A stretch of 64,000 bases of DNA from Yoonia sp. Lineage in GTDB: Bacteria > Pseudomonadota > Alphaproteobacteria > Rhodobacterales > Rhodobacteraceae. The translations under genes were made by a program, and so were the position numbers. Below, in pieces: positions 28,224-36,898 of this stretch (positions are counted from its first letter, which is position 1; each line of letters opens with the position of its first letter). The notes beneath the pieces are model-generated. The model saw only the letters and a program-made list of their open reading frames with translations, made no database searches and was not told the origin of the DNA. The stretch lies in NCBI RefSeq assembly GCF_018402175.1, contig NZ_JAGYJK010000007.1, positions 86,598 to 150,597 on the forward strand, read 5' to 3'.

Positions 28224-29026
28224 GCTGTTGGGAAACAATCCTCGATTACGCCCTGCGCAGTCAGGGTATCGGCGAACGGCTGTTGCCGCAGCGTGATTTC
28301 ACGCTGTGCCAGCAATTCACGCTGATCGGGTCGGGCATGATCTGGAATATCTATTTCGGTCTGGTCGCCCTTTGCACGGGGTTCGTCCTTGCGACCGCTG
28401 TCGCGCTTGGCAAGGCGTCGCGCAACAGGGTGATCCACAAGGCATCGGCTTGGTTCATCTTTTTGTTTCGTGGCTCACCCTTGTTCATCCAGTTCTTTTT
28501 CGCCTATTTCCTGTTTCTCAGCCTCAAGAATGTGTCACCGTTCTTTGACCCGTTCACATCTGCTTGGGCCGGCGCGCTGGTTGTGTTGTTCCTGAACACC
28601 GCCGCCTATTCGGGCGAGATTTTCCATGGCGCGCTGCAATCCATCCCCAAGGGCGACCTAGAGGCCGCCGACGCCTATGGCCTGTCAGGCTGGGCGCGGT
28701 TCCGGCGGATCACCTTTCCCACGATGCTGCGCCTTGGCTGGCCCGCCTATACGAACGAGGCGATATTTTTGTTCCACGCCACGACGCTGGTGTTCTTTTC
28801 AGGCTTTCCCGCGATCCAGCAAAAAGGTGATGCGCTGTATTACGCGCGCTATTTCGCGGACAAGACGTTCAACCCTTTTATCCCCTATCCGATACTTGCA
28901 GGCTACTTCATCGCGCTGACTTTGGTCGTTATTGGCGTTTTCGGGCTGGTCAACGGCCGGTTGAACCGCCATCTTCCGGAAAACATGCGCGCAAAGCTGC
29001 GTTTCAAACCACAGGTAATCAGATGA
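28220..29026 (+). CDS. ABC transporter permease, PAAT type (second)
   Basis: 268 residues with several membrane helices (IYFGLVALCTGFVLATAVAL, FIFLFRGSPLFIQFFFAYFL). It has the EAA loop DLEAADAYGLSGWARFRRIT and a helix ending GYFIALTLVVIGVFGLVNG. Pairs with the preceding permease to form the channel. ATG 28220 overlaps the stop of the first permease (ATGA), and its own stop overlaps the next gene the same way, so the transporter and ligase genes form one translationally linked operon. Confidence 0.93.
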   Translation: MSCWETILDYALRSQGIGERLLPQRDFTLCQQFTLIGSGMIWNIYFGLVALCTGFVLATAVALGKASRNRVIHKASAWFIFLFRGSPLFIQFFFAYFLFLSLKNVSPFFDPFTSAWAGALVVLFLNTAAYSGEIFHGALQSIPKGDLEAADAYGLSGWARFRRITFPTMLRLGWPAYTNEAIFLFHATTLVFFSGFPAIQQKGDALYYARYFADKTFNPFIPYPILAGYFIALTLVVIGVFGLVNGRLNRHLPENMRAKLRFKPQVIR

Positions 29027-30354
29027 GCTGGATCGACGACCGCCCCGAGGTCCGCAACGTGCGTTGCGGAGCCGCAGACCTGAACGGTCAGGCAAGAGGC
29101 AAGCGAGTGCCGCGCAAATTTGCCGCCAAGCTGGAAGAAGAAGGCACGCGGTTCCCGTTCTCCATCCTCAACCTTGATATCTGGGGCGAGGATGTCGAGG
29201 ATAGCCCGCTGGTGTTCGAAGCAGGCGATCCCGATGGCGTCTTGATGCCGACCGAACGTGGCTATGTCCCGATGCCATGGCTGAACAGCCCGTCCGCCTT
29301 GTTGCCGATGTGGATGTTCCACGAAGACGGCACCCCCTTTGCCGGTGATCCACGGCAGGCCTTGGCGCGGGTGGTAGAAAAATACCATGCGCGCGGGCTG
29401 ACGCCTGTGGTCGCCACGGAAATGGAATTCTATCTGGTCGATGACAGCGGCGACGGTATCCGCCAGCCCCGGTCACCACGGTCCGGCAAACGCCGTCCGG
29501 GTGCGGAAATCCTGTCTTTGCGCGCGCTGGATGCGTTCGATATGTTTTTCAACGACCTTTACGACGCCTGCGATGCGATGAACATTCCCGCCGAAGCCGC
29601 CATCTCCGAGGTTGGCATGGGCCAGTTCGAGATCAACCTCGAACACGTCCCCGATGCGCTGAAAGCCGCGGATGATGCCTGGCTGTTCAAGATGCTGGTG
29701 CGCGGTCTGGCGCGCAACCACGGGATGGCGGCCAGTTTCATGGCAAAACCTTATGAAGAATACGCAGGCTCTGGGCTGCATACGCATTTTTCGGTCGTGG
29801 ACGCGGACGGAAACAACCTGATGGCCAATGACACATTCGAAGGCACGCGGCTGTTGCACAATGCCATTGCCGGTTGTCTCAAAGGCATTCCCGATCTGGC
29901 GCTGATCTTTGCGCCGCATGGCAATTCCTATGAACGGCTGGTGCCGGAAAGCCACGCGCCAACGGGCGTCTGCTGGGCCTATGACAATCGGACCGCATCC
30001 GTGCGGGTGCCGGGCGGCAGTTTCAAGGCGCGCCGCGTTGAACACCGCGTGGCGGGCGGCGATGTAAACCCGTACCTGTTTCTGGCCGCTGTGCTGGGGT
30101 CGGCGCTGATCGGGATCGAGGATGATCTGACCCCGCCCAAGCCGATTTCCGGCAATGCCTATGAGCAGGAGATGTTGCAAATCCCCGATACATGGGCCGC
30201 AGCGATTGATGCGTTCGAGAACAGCCGGATCGCGCGGCGCATTTTCGACGACACGCTGGTGGACAATTTTGTGATGACCAAGCGGCAAGAGCTGCATTAT
30301 TTTGCAGAACTGAGCGAAGAACAGCAGTTAGAGCTGTACCTCGATACGGTTTGA
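29023..30354 (+). CDS. Glutamine-synthetase-family ligase, gamma-glutamylpolyamine synthetase type
   Basis: 443 residues. The glutamine-synthetase catalytic domain is evident: metal ligands in VVATEMEFYLVDD and EVGMGQFEINLEH, the ATP/ammonia-site block GSGLHTHFSVVDADG, and NRTASVRVPGGSFKARRVEH. It lacks the usual GlnA regulatory adenylylation region and has the shortened N-terminal domain of PuuA-like enzymes. It would ligate glutamate to an amine using ATP. The neighbours (importer upstream; amidotransferase, second ligase and FAD oxidase downstream) support a gamma-glutamyl pathway of amine degradation. The true amine is not determined. Confidence 0.85.
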   Translation: MSWIDDRPEVRNVRCGAADLNGQARGKRVPRKFAAKLEEEGTRFPFSILNLDIWGEDVEDSPLVFEAGDPDGVLMPTERGYVPMPWLNSPSALLPMWMFHEDGTPFAGDPRQALARVVEKYHARGLTPVVATEMEFYLVDDSGDGIRQPRSPRSGKRRPGAEILSLRALDAFDMFFNDLYDACDAMNIPAEAAISEVGMGQFEINLEHVPDALKAADDAWLFKMLVRGLARNHGMAASFMAKPYEEYAGSGLHTHFSVVDADGNNLMANDTFEGTRLLHNAIAGCLKGIPDLALIFAPHGNSYERLVPESHAPTGVCWAYDNRTASVRVPGGSFKARRVEHRVAGGDVNPYLFLAAVLGSALIGIEDDLTPPKPISGNAYEQEMLQIPDTWAAAIDAFENSRIARRIFDDTLVDNFVMTKRQELHYFAELSEEQQLELYLDTV

Positions 30355-30423
30355 CGCGTCCGCGCTTGCGGGCATACCTGCGGCAGGGTAGTTTGGCGTT
30401 GAAACCCAACACATGGTGAAAAC

Positions 30424-31107
30424 ATGAAAATCGGCATCCTGCAAACAGGGCACGCGCCGGACGAATTGCGCCCGACCATTGGCGATTTCAGTGATCTGTT
30501 CCAAGGTCTGCTGGGCGGTCACGGGTTTGCATTCACTGTCTACAACGTCGTCGACATGGACTTTCCAGCGGCAATCACCGATTGCAACGGCTGGCTGATC
30601 ACTGGGTCCAAACATGGCGCTTACGAGGATCACCCGTTCATTCCCCCGCTGGAGGCGATGATCCGCGACATCTATGCCGCTGACATCCCGCTGGTCGGGG
30701 TCTGCTTTGGTCACCAGATCATCGCGCAGGCGCTGGGTGGCAGGGTCACGAAATTCGATGGTGGCTGGTCAGTGGGGCGGCAAAGCTATCAGATCAACGG
30801 CGATGATTACGCGCTGAACGCATGGCATCAGGATCAGGTCGTGGTCCGGCCGAAGGATGCCACAGTCGTCGGCAGCAACGATTTTTGCGCCAATGCCGCG
30901 CTTGTCTATGGCGACCGTATCTTTACGGTGCAACCGCATCCCGAATTTGACAAACAGGTCATAGACGGGCTCGTCACCTATCGCGGCCCCGGCAATGTGC
31001 CGGACGGCCAGCTGACACAGGTGCGCGAAGATCTGGACAAGCCTGTCGATAATGGCCGCCTTGCCACCCAGATCGCGCGATTTTTCAAGGAAAGAAAACT
31101 GGCATGA
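30424..31107 (+). CDS. Class I glutamine amidotransferase-like protein
   Basis: 227 residues, a stand-alone GATase fold. The nucleophile elbow reads GVCFGHQIIAQALGG and the distal pair VQPHPEFD supplies His and Glu, so the triad is complete. In this setting it could hydrolyse a gamma-glutamyl bond (the role PuuD plays in the Puu pathway) or supply ammonia. PuuD itself belongs to a somewhat different C26 peptidase branch, so the role is an inference from position between two glutamine-synthetase-like genes. Its stop overlaps the start of the next gene. Confidence 0.82.
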   Translation: MKIGILQTGHAPDELRPTIGDFSDLFQGLLGGHGFAFTVYNVVDMDFPAAITDCNGWLITGSKHGAYEDHPFIPPLEAMIRDIYAADIPLVGVCFGHQIIAQALGGRVTKFDGGWSVGRQSYQINGDDYALNAWHQDQVVVRPKDATVVGSNDFCANAALVYGDRIFTVQPHPEFDKQVIDGLVTYRGPGNVPDGQLTQVREDLDKPVDNGRLATQIARFFKERKLA

Positions 31108-32456
31108 GCTGGACAACGAAAATCCCCGCCGCTGCCACCGCCTATCTTGAAGCCAACCGGCTGGACGAGGTGGAATGCGTCATCGCCGACCTGCCCGGCA
31201 TTGCCCGCGGCAAGGCTGTGCCTGCGGGCAAATGGGAAAAGCAGACGCATTTCCACCTGCCCAATTCGATCTTTTTCCAGACCATCACAGGTGACTGGGG
31301 CGAAGCATCCGGCCCTGACGGATTTCTTGAACCCGACATGATCCTCAAACCCGACCTATCCACCGCGACCGCCGCCCCTTGGGCTGCGGATGGCACCTTG
31401 CAGGTGATCCACGACGCCTATGACCAAAAGGGCAAGCCTGTCGCCTTTTCGCCGCGCAACGTGCTGCGCCGCGTGGTCGATCTGTACAAGGCCGAAGGCT
31501 GGACCCCCGTTGTCGCGCCGGAAATGGAATTCTATCTGGTGGGCCGCAACATCGACCCCGCCAAGGCGATTGAACCGATGATGGGCCGCACGGGCCGCCC
31601 CGCCGCCGGACGGCAGGCCTATTCGATGACAGCGGTGGATGATTACGGCCCTGTCATCGACGACATCTATGAATATGCCGAAATCCAGGGGTTCGAGATT
31701 GACGGCATCGCGCAGGAAGGCGGCGCTGGCCAGTTGGAAATCAACCTGCGCCATGGCGATCCGATCAAGCTGGCGGATGAGGTGTTTTTCTTCAAACGCC
31801 TGATCCGCGAGGCTGCGCTGAAACACGATTGTTTCGCCACCTTCATGGCCAAACCGATCGAGGGCGAACCGGGCTCGGCGATGCATGTGCATCATTCGGT
31901 TATTGATGCGAAAGGCCGTAATATCTTTACCGGGCCAGGGGGCGGGGAAACCGATGCGTTTTTCCATTTTATCGGCGGGTTGCAGGAACATATGCCCAGC
32001 GCCATCGCGGTGATCGCGCCCTATGTGAACAGCTATCGCCGCTATGTGCCGGATTCGGCTGCCCCCGTGAACCTTGAATGGGGCCGCGACAACCGCACCA
32101 CGGGTATCCGCATCCCGATTTCCGACCCCGCCGCGCGGCGCATTGAAAACCGCCTGCCGGGCATGGATTGCAACCCCTATCTGTGCATCGCCGCGTCACT
32201 GGCCTGCGGCTATCTGGGGCTGAAGAACGAAATCCGGCCCGACAAACGCTGGGTCGGTGAAGCCTACGAATCCGAATCCGAGATTGCGGGGTCTTTGTCC
32301 GACGCTTTGGACCTGTTCGACGAGGCCAAGGAATTGCGCGCTGTGCTGGGCGAGGATTTCGCGCGCGTTTATTCCATCGTCAAACGGCTGGAATACAAGG
32401 AATTCCTGCAGGTGATCAGCCCGTGGGAACGTGAACATCTGTTGTTGAACGTATGA
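31104..32456 (+). CDS. Second glutamine-synthetase-family ligase
   Basis: 450 residues, a paralogue of the ligase at 29023 but clearly diverged. VVAPEMEFYLVGRNID and EGGAGQLEINLRHGD hold metal ligands; AMHVHHSVIDAKGRNIF, WGRDNRTTGIRIPISDPAAR and LPGMDCNPYLCIAASLACGY correspond to the active-site loops. Two such ligases in one operon suggest two amine substrates or two steps of one route. Four-base overlaps with both neighbours show tight coupling. Confidence 0.87.
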   Translation: MSWTTKIPAAATAYLEANRLDEVECVIADLPGIARGKAVPAGKWEKQTHFHLPNSIFFQTITGDWGEASGPDGFLEPDMILKPDLSTATAAPWAADGTLQVIHDAYDQKGKPVAFSPRNVLRRVVDLYKAEGWTPVVAPEMEFYLVGRNIDPAKAIEPMMGRTGRPAAGRQAYSMTAVDDYGPVIDDIYEYAEIQGFEIDGIAQEGGAGQLEINLRHGDPIKLADEVFFFKRLIREAALKHDCFATFMAKPIEGEPGSAMHVHHSVIDAKGRNIFTGPGGGETDAFFHFIGGLQEHMPSAIAVIAPYVNSYRRYVPDSAAPVNLEWGRDNRTTGIRIPISDPAARRIENRLPGMDCNPYLCIAASLACGYLGLKNEIRPDKRWVGEAYESESEIAGSLSDALDLFDEAKELRAVLGEDFARVYSIVKRLEYKEFLQVISPWEREHLLLNV

Positions 32457-33757
32457 ACCCGCTGTACCGCAACGACCGCCCCGGCCAGATGCCGAAAAGC
32501 TGGTATGTCGCAAGCACCGACCTGCCGCCCGAGCGCCCTGCCCTGTTCGGTGAGGTGGTGGCTGATGTCTGCGTGATCGGTGCGGGCTATACCGGCCTGT
32601 CGGCGGCATGGCATCTTGCGCAAAAGGGGCTGGATGTCGTCGTGCTGGATGCGCATCGTGCGGGGTTTGGCGCGTCGGGTCGCAACGGCGGGCAGGTCGG
32701 CACGGGCTACAATGCCAGCCAGCAAAGCCTTGCGCGCAAACTAGGCGCGGGCAATGCCGCAGCCCTTTGGGCGCTGGCCGAAGAGGCCAAGGCCGATGTC
32801 CGCCGGATCTGTGCCGACCACATCCCCGAAGCACGCTATCAACCCGGCGTCGCGCATGGCTATTATTCCGCCTCCGAGGCGCGGGACTATGACGCCGATG
32901 CCGATTATCTGGCGCAAAGCTATGGCTATGACCGGATCGAGAAACTGCACCCCGATGCAATGCGCGATCTGGTGAAATCGCCGCTGTATCAGGGTGGATT
33001 GCTTGATATGGGGGCCGGCCATCTGCATCCTTTGCGCTATGCCTTGGGGCTGGCGCGGCTGGCCGAGGCGGCGGGCGCGCGCATCTATGACCGATCCGAA
33101 GTCACCGGCCTTGCCATGGGCGATCCGGCGGTGGTGCAGACCGGCCACGGCCGCGTGCGCGCGCGCCATGTCATCATGGCGGGCAATGGCTATATGCCCA
33201 ATATCAACCGCGCTGTCGCGGCCAAGGTAATGCCGATCAATTCCTTCATCTGCGCGACCGAACCCTTGGGCGACCGCGCGCGCGATGTGCTGGCGCGCGA
33301 TATCGCGGTGGCGGACAGCAAGTTCGTGGTGAATTACTATCGCCTGTCCGAAGACAACCGGTTCCTGTTCGGCGGGCGCGAAAGCTATTCTATCGGCTTT
33401 CCGCGCGACATCAGCACGGCGCTGATCCAGCGGATGACAACACTGTTTCCGCAGTTGCAGGGCGTGAAGGTGGATTATGTCTGGGGCGGCACGTTGGGCA
33501 TCACCATGACCCGCCTGCCCGCGATCCAAAGGGTGGCCCCCAATGTGCTGTCAGGCGCAGGGTTTTCAGGGCATGGCGTGGCCCTGTCGGGGTTTGCGGG
33601 CAAGATCATGGCCGAGGCTGTGGCAGGCCAAGCAGGCCGTTTCGATACGCTGGCGGGGCTGAATGTGCCCAGCTTTCCGGGTGGTCGCGCGTTGCGGGCG
33701 CCGCTGCTGACGCTGGCAATGACATGGTACGCGCTGCGCGACCGGTTGGGGGTTTGA
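32453..33757 (+). CDS. FAD-dependent oxidoreductase, gamma-glutamylputrescine oxidase (PuuB) type
   Basis: 434 residues, DAO family. Dinucleotide motif VCVIGAGYTGLSAAWHLAQ, then FGASGRNGGQVGTGYNASQQ, typical of PuuB/OrdL-like amine oxidases. The C-terminal GGTLGITMTRLPAI and GFSGHGVALSGFAGKIMAEA complete the FAD site. It would oxidise the gamma-glutamylated amine to an aldehyde. No aldehyde dehydrogenase or aminotransferase for the later steps lies in the window, so the route must be completed elsewhere. Last gene of the operon, convergent with phaR. Confidence 0.88.
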   Translation: MNPLYRNDRPGQMPKSWYVASTDLPPERPALFGEVVADVCVIGAGYTGLSAAWHLAQKGLDVVVLDAHRAGFGASGRNGGQVGTGYNASQQSLARKLGAGNAAALWALAEEAKADVRRICADHIPEARYQPGVAHGYYSASEARDYDADADYLAQSYGYDRIEKLHPDAMRDLVKSPLYQGGLLDMGAGHLHPLRYALGLARLAEAAGARIYDRSEVTGLAMGDPAVVQTGHGRVRARHVIMAGNGYMPNINRAVAAKVMPINSFICATEPLGDRARDVLARDIAVADSKFVVNYYRLSEDNRFLFGGRESYSIGFPRDISTALIQRMTTLFPQLQGVKVDYVWGGTLGITMTRLPAIQRVAPNVLSGAGFSGHGVALSGFAGKIMAEAVAGQAGRFDTLAGLNVPSFPGGRALRAPLLTLAMTWYALRDRLGV

Positions 33758-33760
33758 CCC

Positions 33761-34297
33761 CTATTTGCCCATCTTGGCCAACTTTTCCTGCAAGGCGGCC
33801 AGCTGTGTCTTGATCTCGTCCAGATCGTCGCCATCCTTGGCGGGACCAGACGCACCGCCGACCAGACCACCCGTCATCGCCTTGAAAAACGCGGCCTGCT
33901 GGGCGCGCATCGCGTCAAAGCCCGGCATCGCGGTCATTGGATTGGCTTTGGTCATGTTTTCCATCGCCTTGGACTGGCCGTCGCGCAGCATCTCGAAACT
34001 GGCAGCCAGGAATTGCGGCACGACCGATGCGGCCTGCGTGGTATAGCTGCGCACCAGATCGGTCAGCACATCGACGGGCAGCACACTTTCGCCACGGCTT
34101 TCGTGTTCTGCGATGATCTGGAGAAGATATTGCCGTGTCAGGTCGTCGCCGGATTTCAGATCGACGATCTGCACCTCGCGGCCTTCGCGGATGAACAGCG
34201 CGATGTCTTCCAGCGTGACGTAATCGCTGGTTTCCGTGTTATAGAGACGCCGGCTTGCGTAGCGCTTGATAAGCAGTGGTTTATTGGTGTCAGCCAA
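33761..34297 (-). CDS. phaR: Polyhydroxyalkanoate synthesis repressor PhaR
   Basis: 178 residues. The N-terminal domain LLIKRYASRRLYNTETSDYV is the PHB/PHA accumulation regulator DNA-binding domain, followed by LEDIALFIREGREVQIVD. The middle (VVPQFLAASFEMLRDGQ) is helical and the tail (EIKTQLAALQEKLAKMGK) a short coiled coil. PhaR binds both DNA and PHA polymer, releasing phasin and depolymerase promoters when granules form. The start is TTG 34297, supported by GGGGAGGG seven bases upstream. Three CTGC-N3/4-GCAG sites nearby match its known target in Paracoccus. Confidence 0.93.
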   Translation of the reverse strand: MADTNKPLLIKRYASRRLYNTETSDYVTLEDIALFIREGREVQIVDLKSGDDLTRQYLLQIIAEHESRGESVLPVDVLTDLVRSYTTQAASVVPQFLAASFEMLRDGQSKAMENMTKANPMTAMPGFDAMRAQQAAFFKAMTGGLVGGASGPAKDGDDLDEIKTQLAALQEKLAKMGK

Positions 34298-34379
34298 GAC
34301 GCGCCCTCCCCTTGGACATGTTGCATTAAAAATAAGCCTAGGCTGCGTCCACCAGAAAGGAAAGCGTTACCTCGAACGA

Positions 34380-34408
34380 AAAACGGCCCGCGTTATGCGG
34401 GCCGTTTT
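34380..34408 (-). terminator. Rho-independent terminator of the phasin gene
   Basis: AAAACGGCCCGC (34380-34391) and GCGGGCCGTTTT (34397-34408) form a perfect 12-bp stem with a 5-base loop. On the minus strand the T-run follows directly, about 40 bases after the phasin stop. Confidence 0.9.
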
Positions 34409-34449
34409 CGGAACAATCCCCAAGGGAGAGGTGGGGTCGTTCGTATCGC

Positions 34450-34896
34450 TTATTTCGCGGCTGTCGCTTTTTTCGCAGCGGCGGTGACGTCGTTCGTTGC
34501 TTTCTTGGCAGCGGCGGTCATTTCTTCGGACATGTCCTTGCCAGCGGCCAGAACCAGTTCCATCGTCTGCGTCTGGACCTTTTTCGCGATCTCGGCGAAA
34601 GCGGCCATATGCTCGGCAGCGGATTCAGCAGAGGCCGATGCGAAATCGGTCATCGCCTTGGCGTAATCTGCAGGTTCGGTCTTGGCGGATGCCATGGACT
34701 GCAGCTTGGTCAGCGTGTCCTGTGCCCATTTGGCGGACAGTTCGGTGGACTTGCCAGCCGCGTCGATGGCGACGGCGGACATTTTCTCGGCCAGGGCGGT
34801 CTGGTTCTTGAATGTGTCTTCCATTGCCTTGGTGTCAACGGGGAACGCGCCCATCATGTCTTTGAACACGCCGGTGAAATCTTGGGTCTTAGCCAT
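34450..34896 (-). CDS. phaP: Phasin, PHA granule-associated protein
   Basis: 148 residues, amphipathic and Ala/Lys-rich with no signal peptide. Blocks FKDMMGAFPVDTKAMEDTFK and ALAEKMSAVAIDAAGKSTEL and the Ala/Lys tail (AAAKKATNDVTAAAKKATAA) fit the phasin family that coats PHA granules. It sits between phaR and phaC with its own terminator. Two PhaR-type operators lie 60-100 bases upstream, so it is probably repressed until polymer accumulates. Confidence 0.9.
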   Translation of the reverse strand: MAKTQDFTGVFKDMMGAFPVDTKAMEDTFKNQTALAEKMSAVAIDAAGKSTELSAKWAQDTLTKLQSMASAKTEPADYAKAMTDFASASAESAAEHMAAFAEIAKKVQTQTMELVLAAGKDMSEEMTAAAKKATNDVTAAAKKATAAK

Positions 34897-34956
34897 TGGA
34901 GTAATCCTTTGTATATGCGGATCAACATCCGCTGTTTTCGTCTGACACCAATATGC

Positions 34957-34973
34957 ATGCTGCAGTGCAGCAT
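34957..34973. promoter_or_regulatory. PhaR-type operator 1, upstream of phasin
   Basis: ATGCTGCAGTGCAGCAT is a near-perfect palindrome containing CTGC-AGT-GCAG. This fits the CTGC-N3/4-GCAG target described for PhaR of Paracoccus denitrificans. It is centred about 70 bases upstream of the phasin start. Confidence 0.8.
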
Positions 34974-34987
34974 TTCAAGTATTTTTT

Positions 34988-34998
34988 CTGCACCGCAG
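34988..34998. promoter_or_regulatory. PhaR-type operator 2, upstream of phasin
   Basis: CTGC-ACC-GCAG, the same target form, with its centre 28 bp from operator 1. The AT-rich stretches on both sides (ATTTTTT, AATTTTTT) are suitable for a promoter. Confidence 0.75.
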
Positions 34999-35039
34999 CA
35001 TGAATTTTTTGTAAAGCGGAAAAAGTGCTTTGTGCAGGC

Positions 35040-36836
35040 TTACTTAGCGGAAACATATGTGCCGGGTGCGGGGGCCAGAACCGGATGATCCGCATCGCCC
35101 GGTGTGCGGGCAGGCACCGATTTGCCCGATTGCGGCGCCAGCCACGCATCCCAGCGCGGCCACCATGACCCGTCGTGCCGCACCGCGGACAGGCGCCAGT
35201 CATCCACCGACAATCCCAGTTCGGGGTTGGTGTAATGGCCGTATTTGTTCTTGCTGGGGGGGTTGATGATCCCCGCGATATGGCCGGATTCCGACAGGAT
35301 AAAGGTCTTGTCCTTTGACCCCATCTTTTGCACGCCCGCGAAACTGCTTTTCCACGCGGCGATGTGATCCGTCTCGCAGGCGATGGCGCAAAGCGGGACG
35401 GTCACGTCTTTGAGATGGACGGTGGTGCCGCAAATCTCGAACCCGTCGGTGGCGAAACGGTCGGCCTGACACAGGCCGCGCAGGTATTCGACCGACATTT
35501 TCGCGGGCAGATTGGTGCCATCACCATTCCAGTACAGCAGATCAAATGCGGGCGGGGCCTTGCCCAGCATATAGCTTTTGATCGCGGGGCCATAGATCAG
35601 GTCGTTGGACCGCAGATAGGAAAAGGTCCGCGACATGAAAAAGGAATCAAGGATGCCGTTCTGCGCCACTTCGGCCTCGATCCCGTCAACGAAATCATCG
35701 TCAAGGAACACGCCCACTTCGCCGCGATCGGAAAAATCGGTCAGCGTGGTGAACAGGGTCGCGGTGTTGACGGATGTATCCTTGCGCTGTTTCATCAGCG
35801 CCAGCGTCAGCGACAGCGTTGTCCCCGCGATGCAATAGCCCACGGCGTTGATCTTTTTGACGCCACAGATTTTCTTGGTCTCGGCCATCGCCGCCAGATA
35901 GCCATCCTCGACATAATCGGACATCGATGTGTCGGCATAGGACGCATCGGGGTTCACCCAAGAGACGACGAACACGCTATAGCCCTGATCCACGGCCCAT
36001 TTGATCAGGCTGTTTTGTGGTTTCAGGTCCAGAATATAAAATTTATTGATCCAAGGCGGGAAGATCAATAAAGGAATTTCATGCACGGTTTCGGTACTGG
36101 GCGCATATTGGATCAGCTCGAACAGGTGGTTGCGGAACACGACGGACCCCGGCGTGGTGGCCAGATTTTCGCCCAGTGTGAACGCCTTTTTATCGGCCAG
36201 CGTCACGACCAGATCGCCGTCATTCGCCTCCAGGTCGGCAATCATGTTTTCCAGCCCCGCGACAAGGCTTTCGCCTTCGGTTTCGGCGGCCAGCGCCAGC
36301 GCCTCGGGGTTGGTTGGCAGGAAATTAGTGGGGCTAATCATATCGACCATCTGCTGGCTGAAATAGCGCAGACGCTTTTTTTCGTCGGCATCCAGCGTGT
36401 CGATATCCTCGACCGCCTGCTGCACGGCGGCGGCATTCATCAGGTATTGCTGCTTGATAAAGTTGAAATAGGGATTGGTGTCCCATAATTCATGGCTGAA
36501 ACGACGATCCTTTGGGGTTTCATCGGTCGGCGGGGTCAGCTTGCCTTGGGCCAGCAGGTGCTGGGCCTCGACATAATGTTTCACCGACTTGCCCCAGAAT
36601 GCCAGCTGATGTTCGATCAGCTTGGCGGGGTTCTGCATCATCTCGGCCATATAGGCGCTGGCGGCCTTGACATAAAGTTCCTGACTTGGCCCCTGCAAGG
36701 ATGGCGCGACCTTGCGGGACTGGCCCATCACCTTGAGCAGGCGTTGGGTCAGTTCTTCGACACGCGCAAGGTTGGCTTCCAGTTTGGCAACACCGGCGCC
36801 CGTTTCAGTGACCGGGTCTAAATCGTTTGTTGTCAT
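35040..36836 (-). CDS. phaC: Class I polyhydroxyalkanoate synthase
   Basis: 598 residues, usual class I length. Polymerises 3-hydroxyacyl-CoA at the granule surface. The lipase-box-like motif GYCIAG carries the catalytic Cys near residue 335. Asp lies in ACETDHIAAWKSS and His in LSESGHIAGIINPP. FPPWINKFYILDLKPQNSL and GYSVFVVSWVNPDA are family blocks. I use ATG 36836 (MTTNDLD) because AGGTGG lies six bases upstream; ATG 36842 would abut that sequence. It is divergent from phaZ, with a PhaR-type operator between them. Confidence 0.96.
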   Translation of the reverse strand: MTTNDLDPVTETGAGVAKLEANLARVEELTQRLLKVMGQSRKVAPSLQGPSQELYVKAASAYMAEMMQNPAKLIEHQLAFWGKSVKHYVEAQHLLAQGKLTPPTDETPKDRRFSHELWDTNPYFNFIKQQYLMNAAAVQQAVEDIDTLDADEKKRLRYFSQQMVDMISPTNFLPTNPEALALAAETEGESLVAGLENMIADLEANDGDLVVTLADKKAFTLGENLATTPGSVVFRNHLFELIQYAPSTETVHEIPLLIFPPWINKFYILDLKPQNSLIKWAVDQGYSVFVVSWVNPDASYADTSMSDYVEDGYLAAMAETKKICGVKKINAVGYCIAGTTLSLTLALMKQRKDTSVNTATLFTTLTDFSDRGEVGVFLDDDFVDGIEAEVAQNGILDSFFMSRTFSYLRSNDLIYGPAIKSYMLGKAPPAFDLLYWNGDGTNLPAKMSVEYLRGLCQADRFATDGFEICGTTVHLKDVTVPLCAIACETDHIAAWKSSFAGVQKMGSKDKTFILSESGHIAGIINPPSKNKYGHYTNPELGLSVDDWRLSAVRHDGSWWPRWDAWLAPQSGKSVPARTPGDADHPVLAPAPGTYVSAK

Positions 36837-36853
36837 ATTCATCCACCTATGCG

Positions 36854-36873
36854 TATGCTGCGGGTGCAGCATA
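36854..36873. promoter_or_regulatory. PhaR-type operator 3, between phaC and phaZ
   Basis: TATGCTGC-GGGT-GCAGCATA has perfect 8-bp arms and contains CTGC-N4-GCAG. It lies in the 62-base divergent region, just upstream of both ribosome-binding sites, so one site could control synthase and depolymerase together. Confidence 0.8.
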
Positions 36874-36898
36874 TGTGCCTGACCGATCGGAGCTTTCT

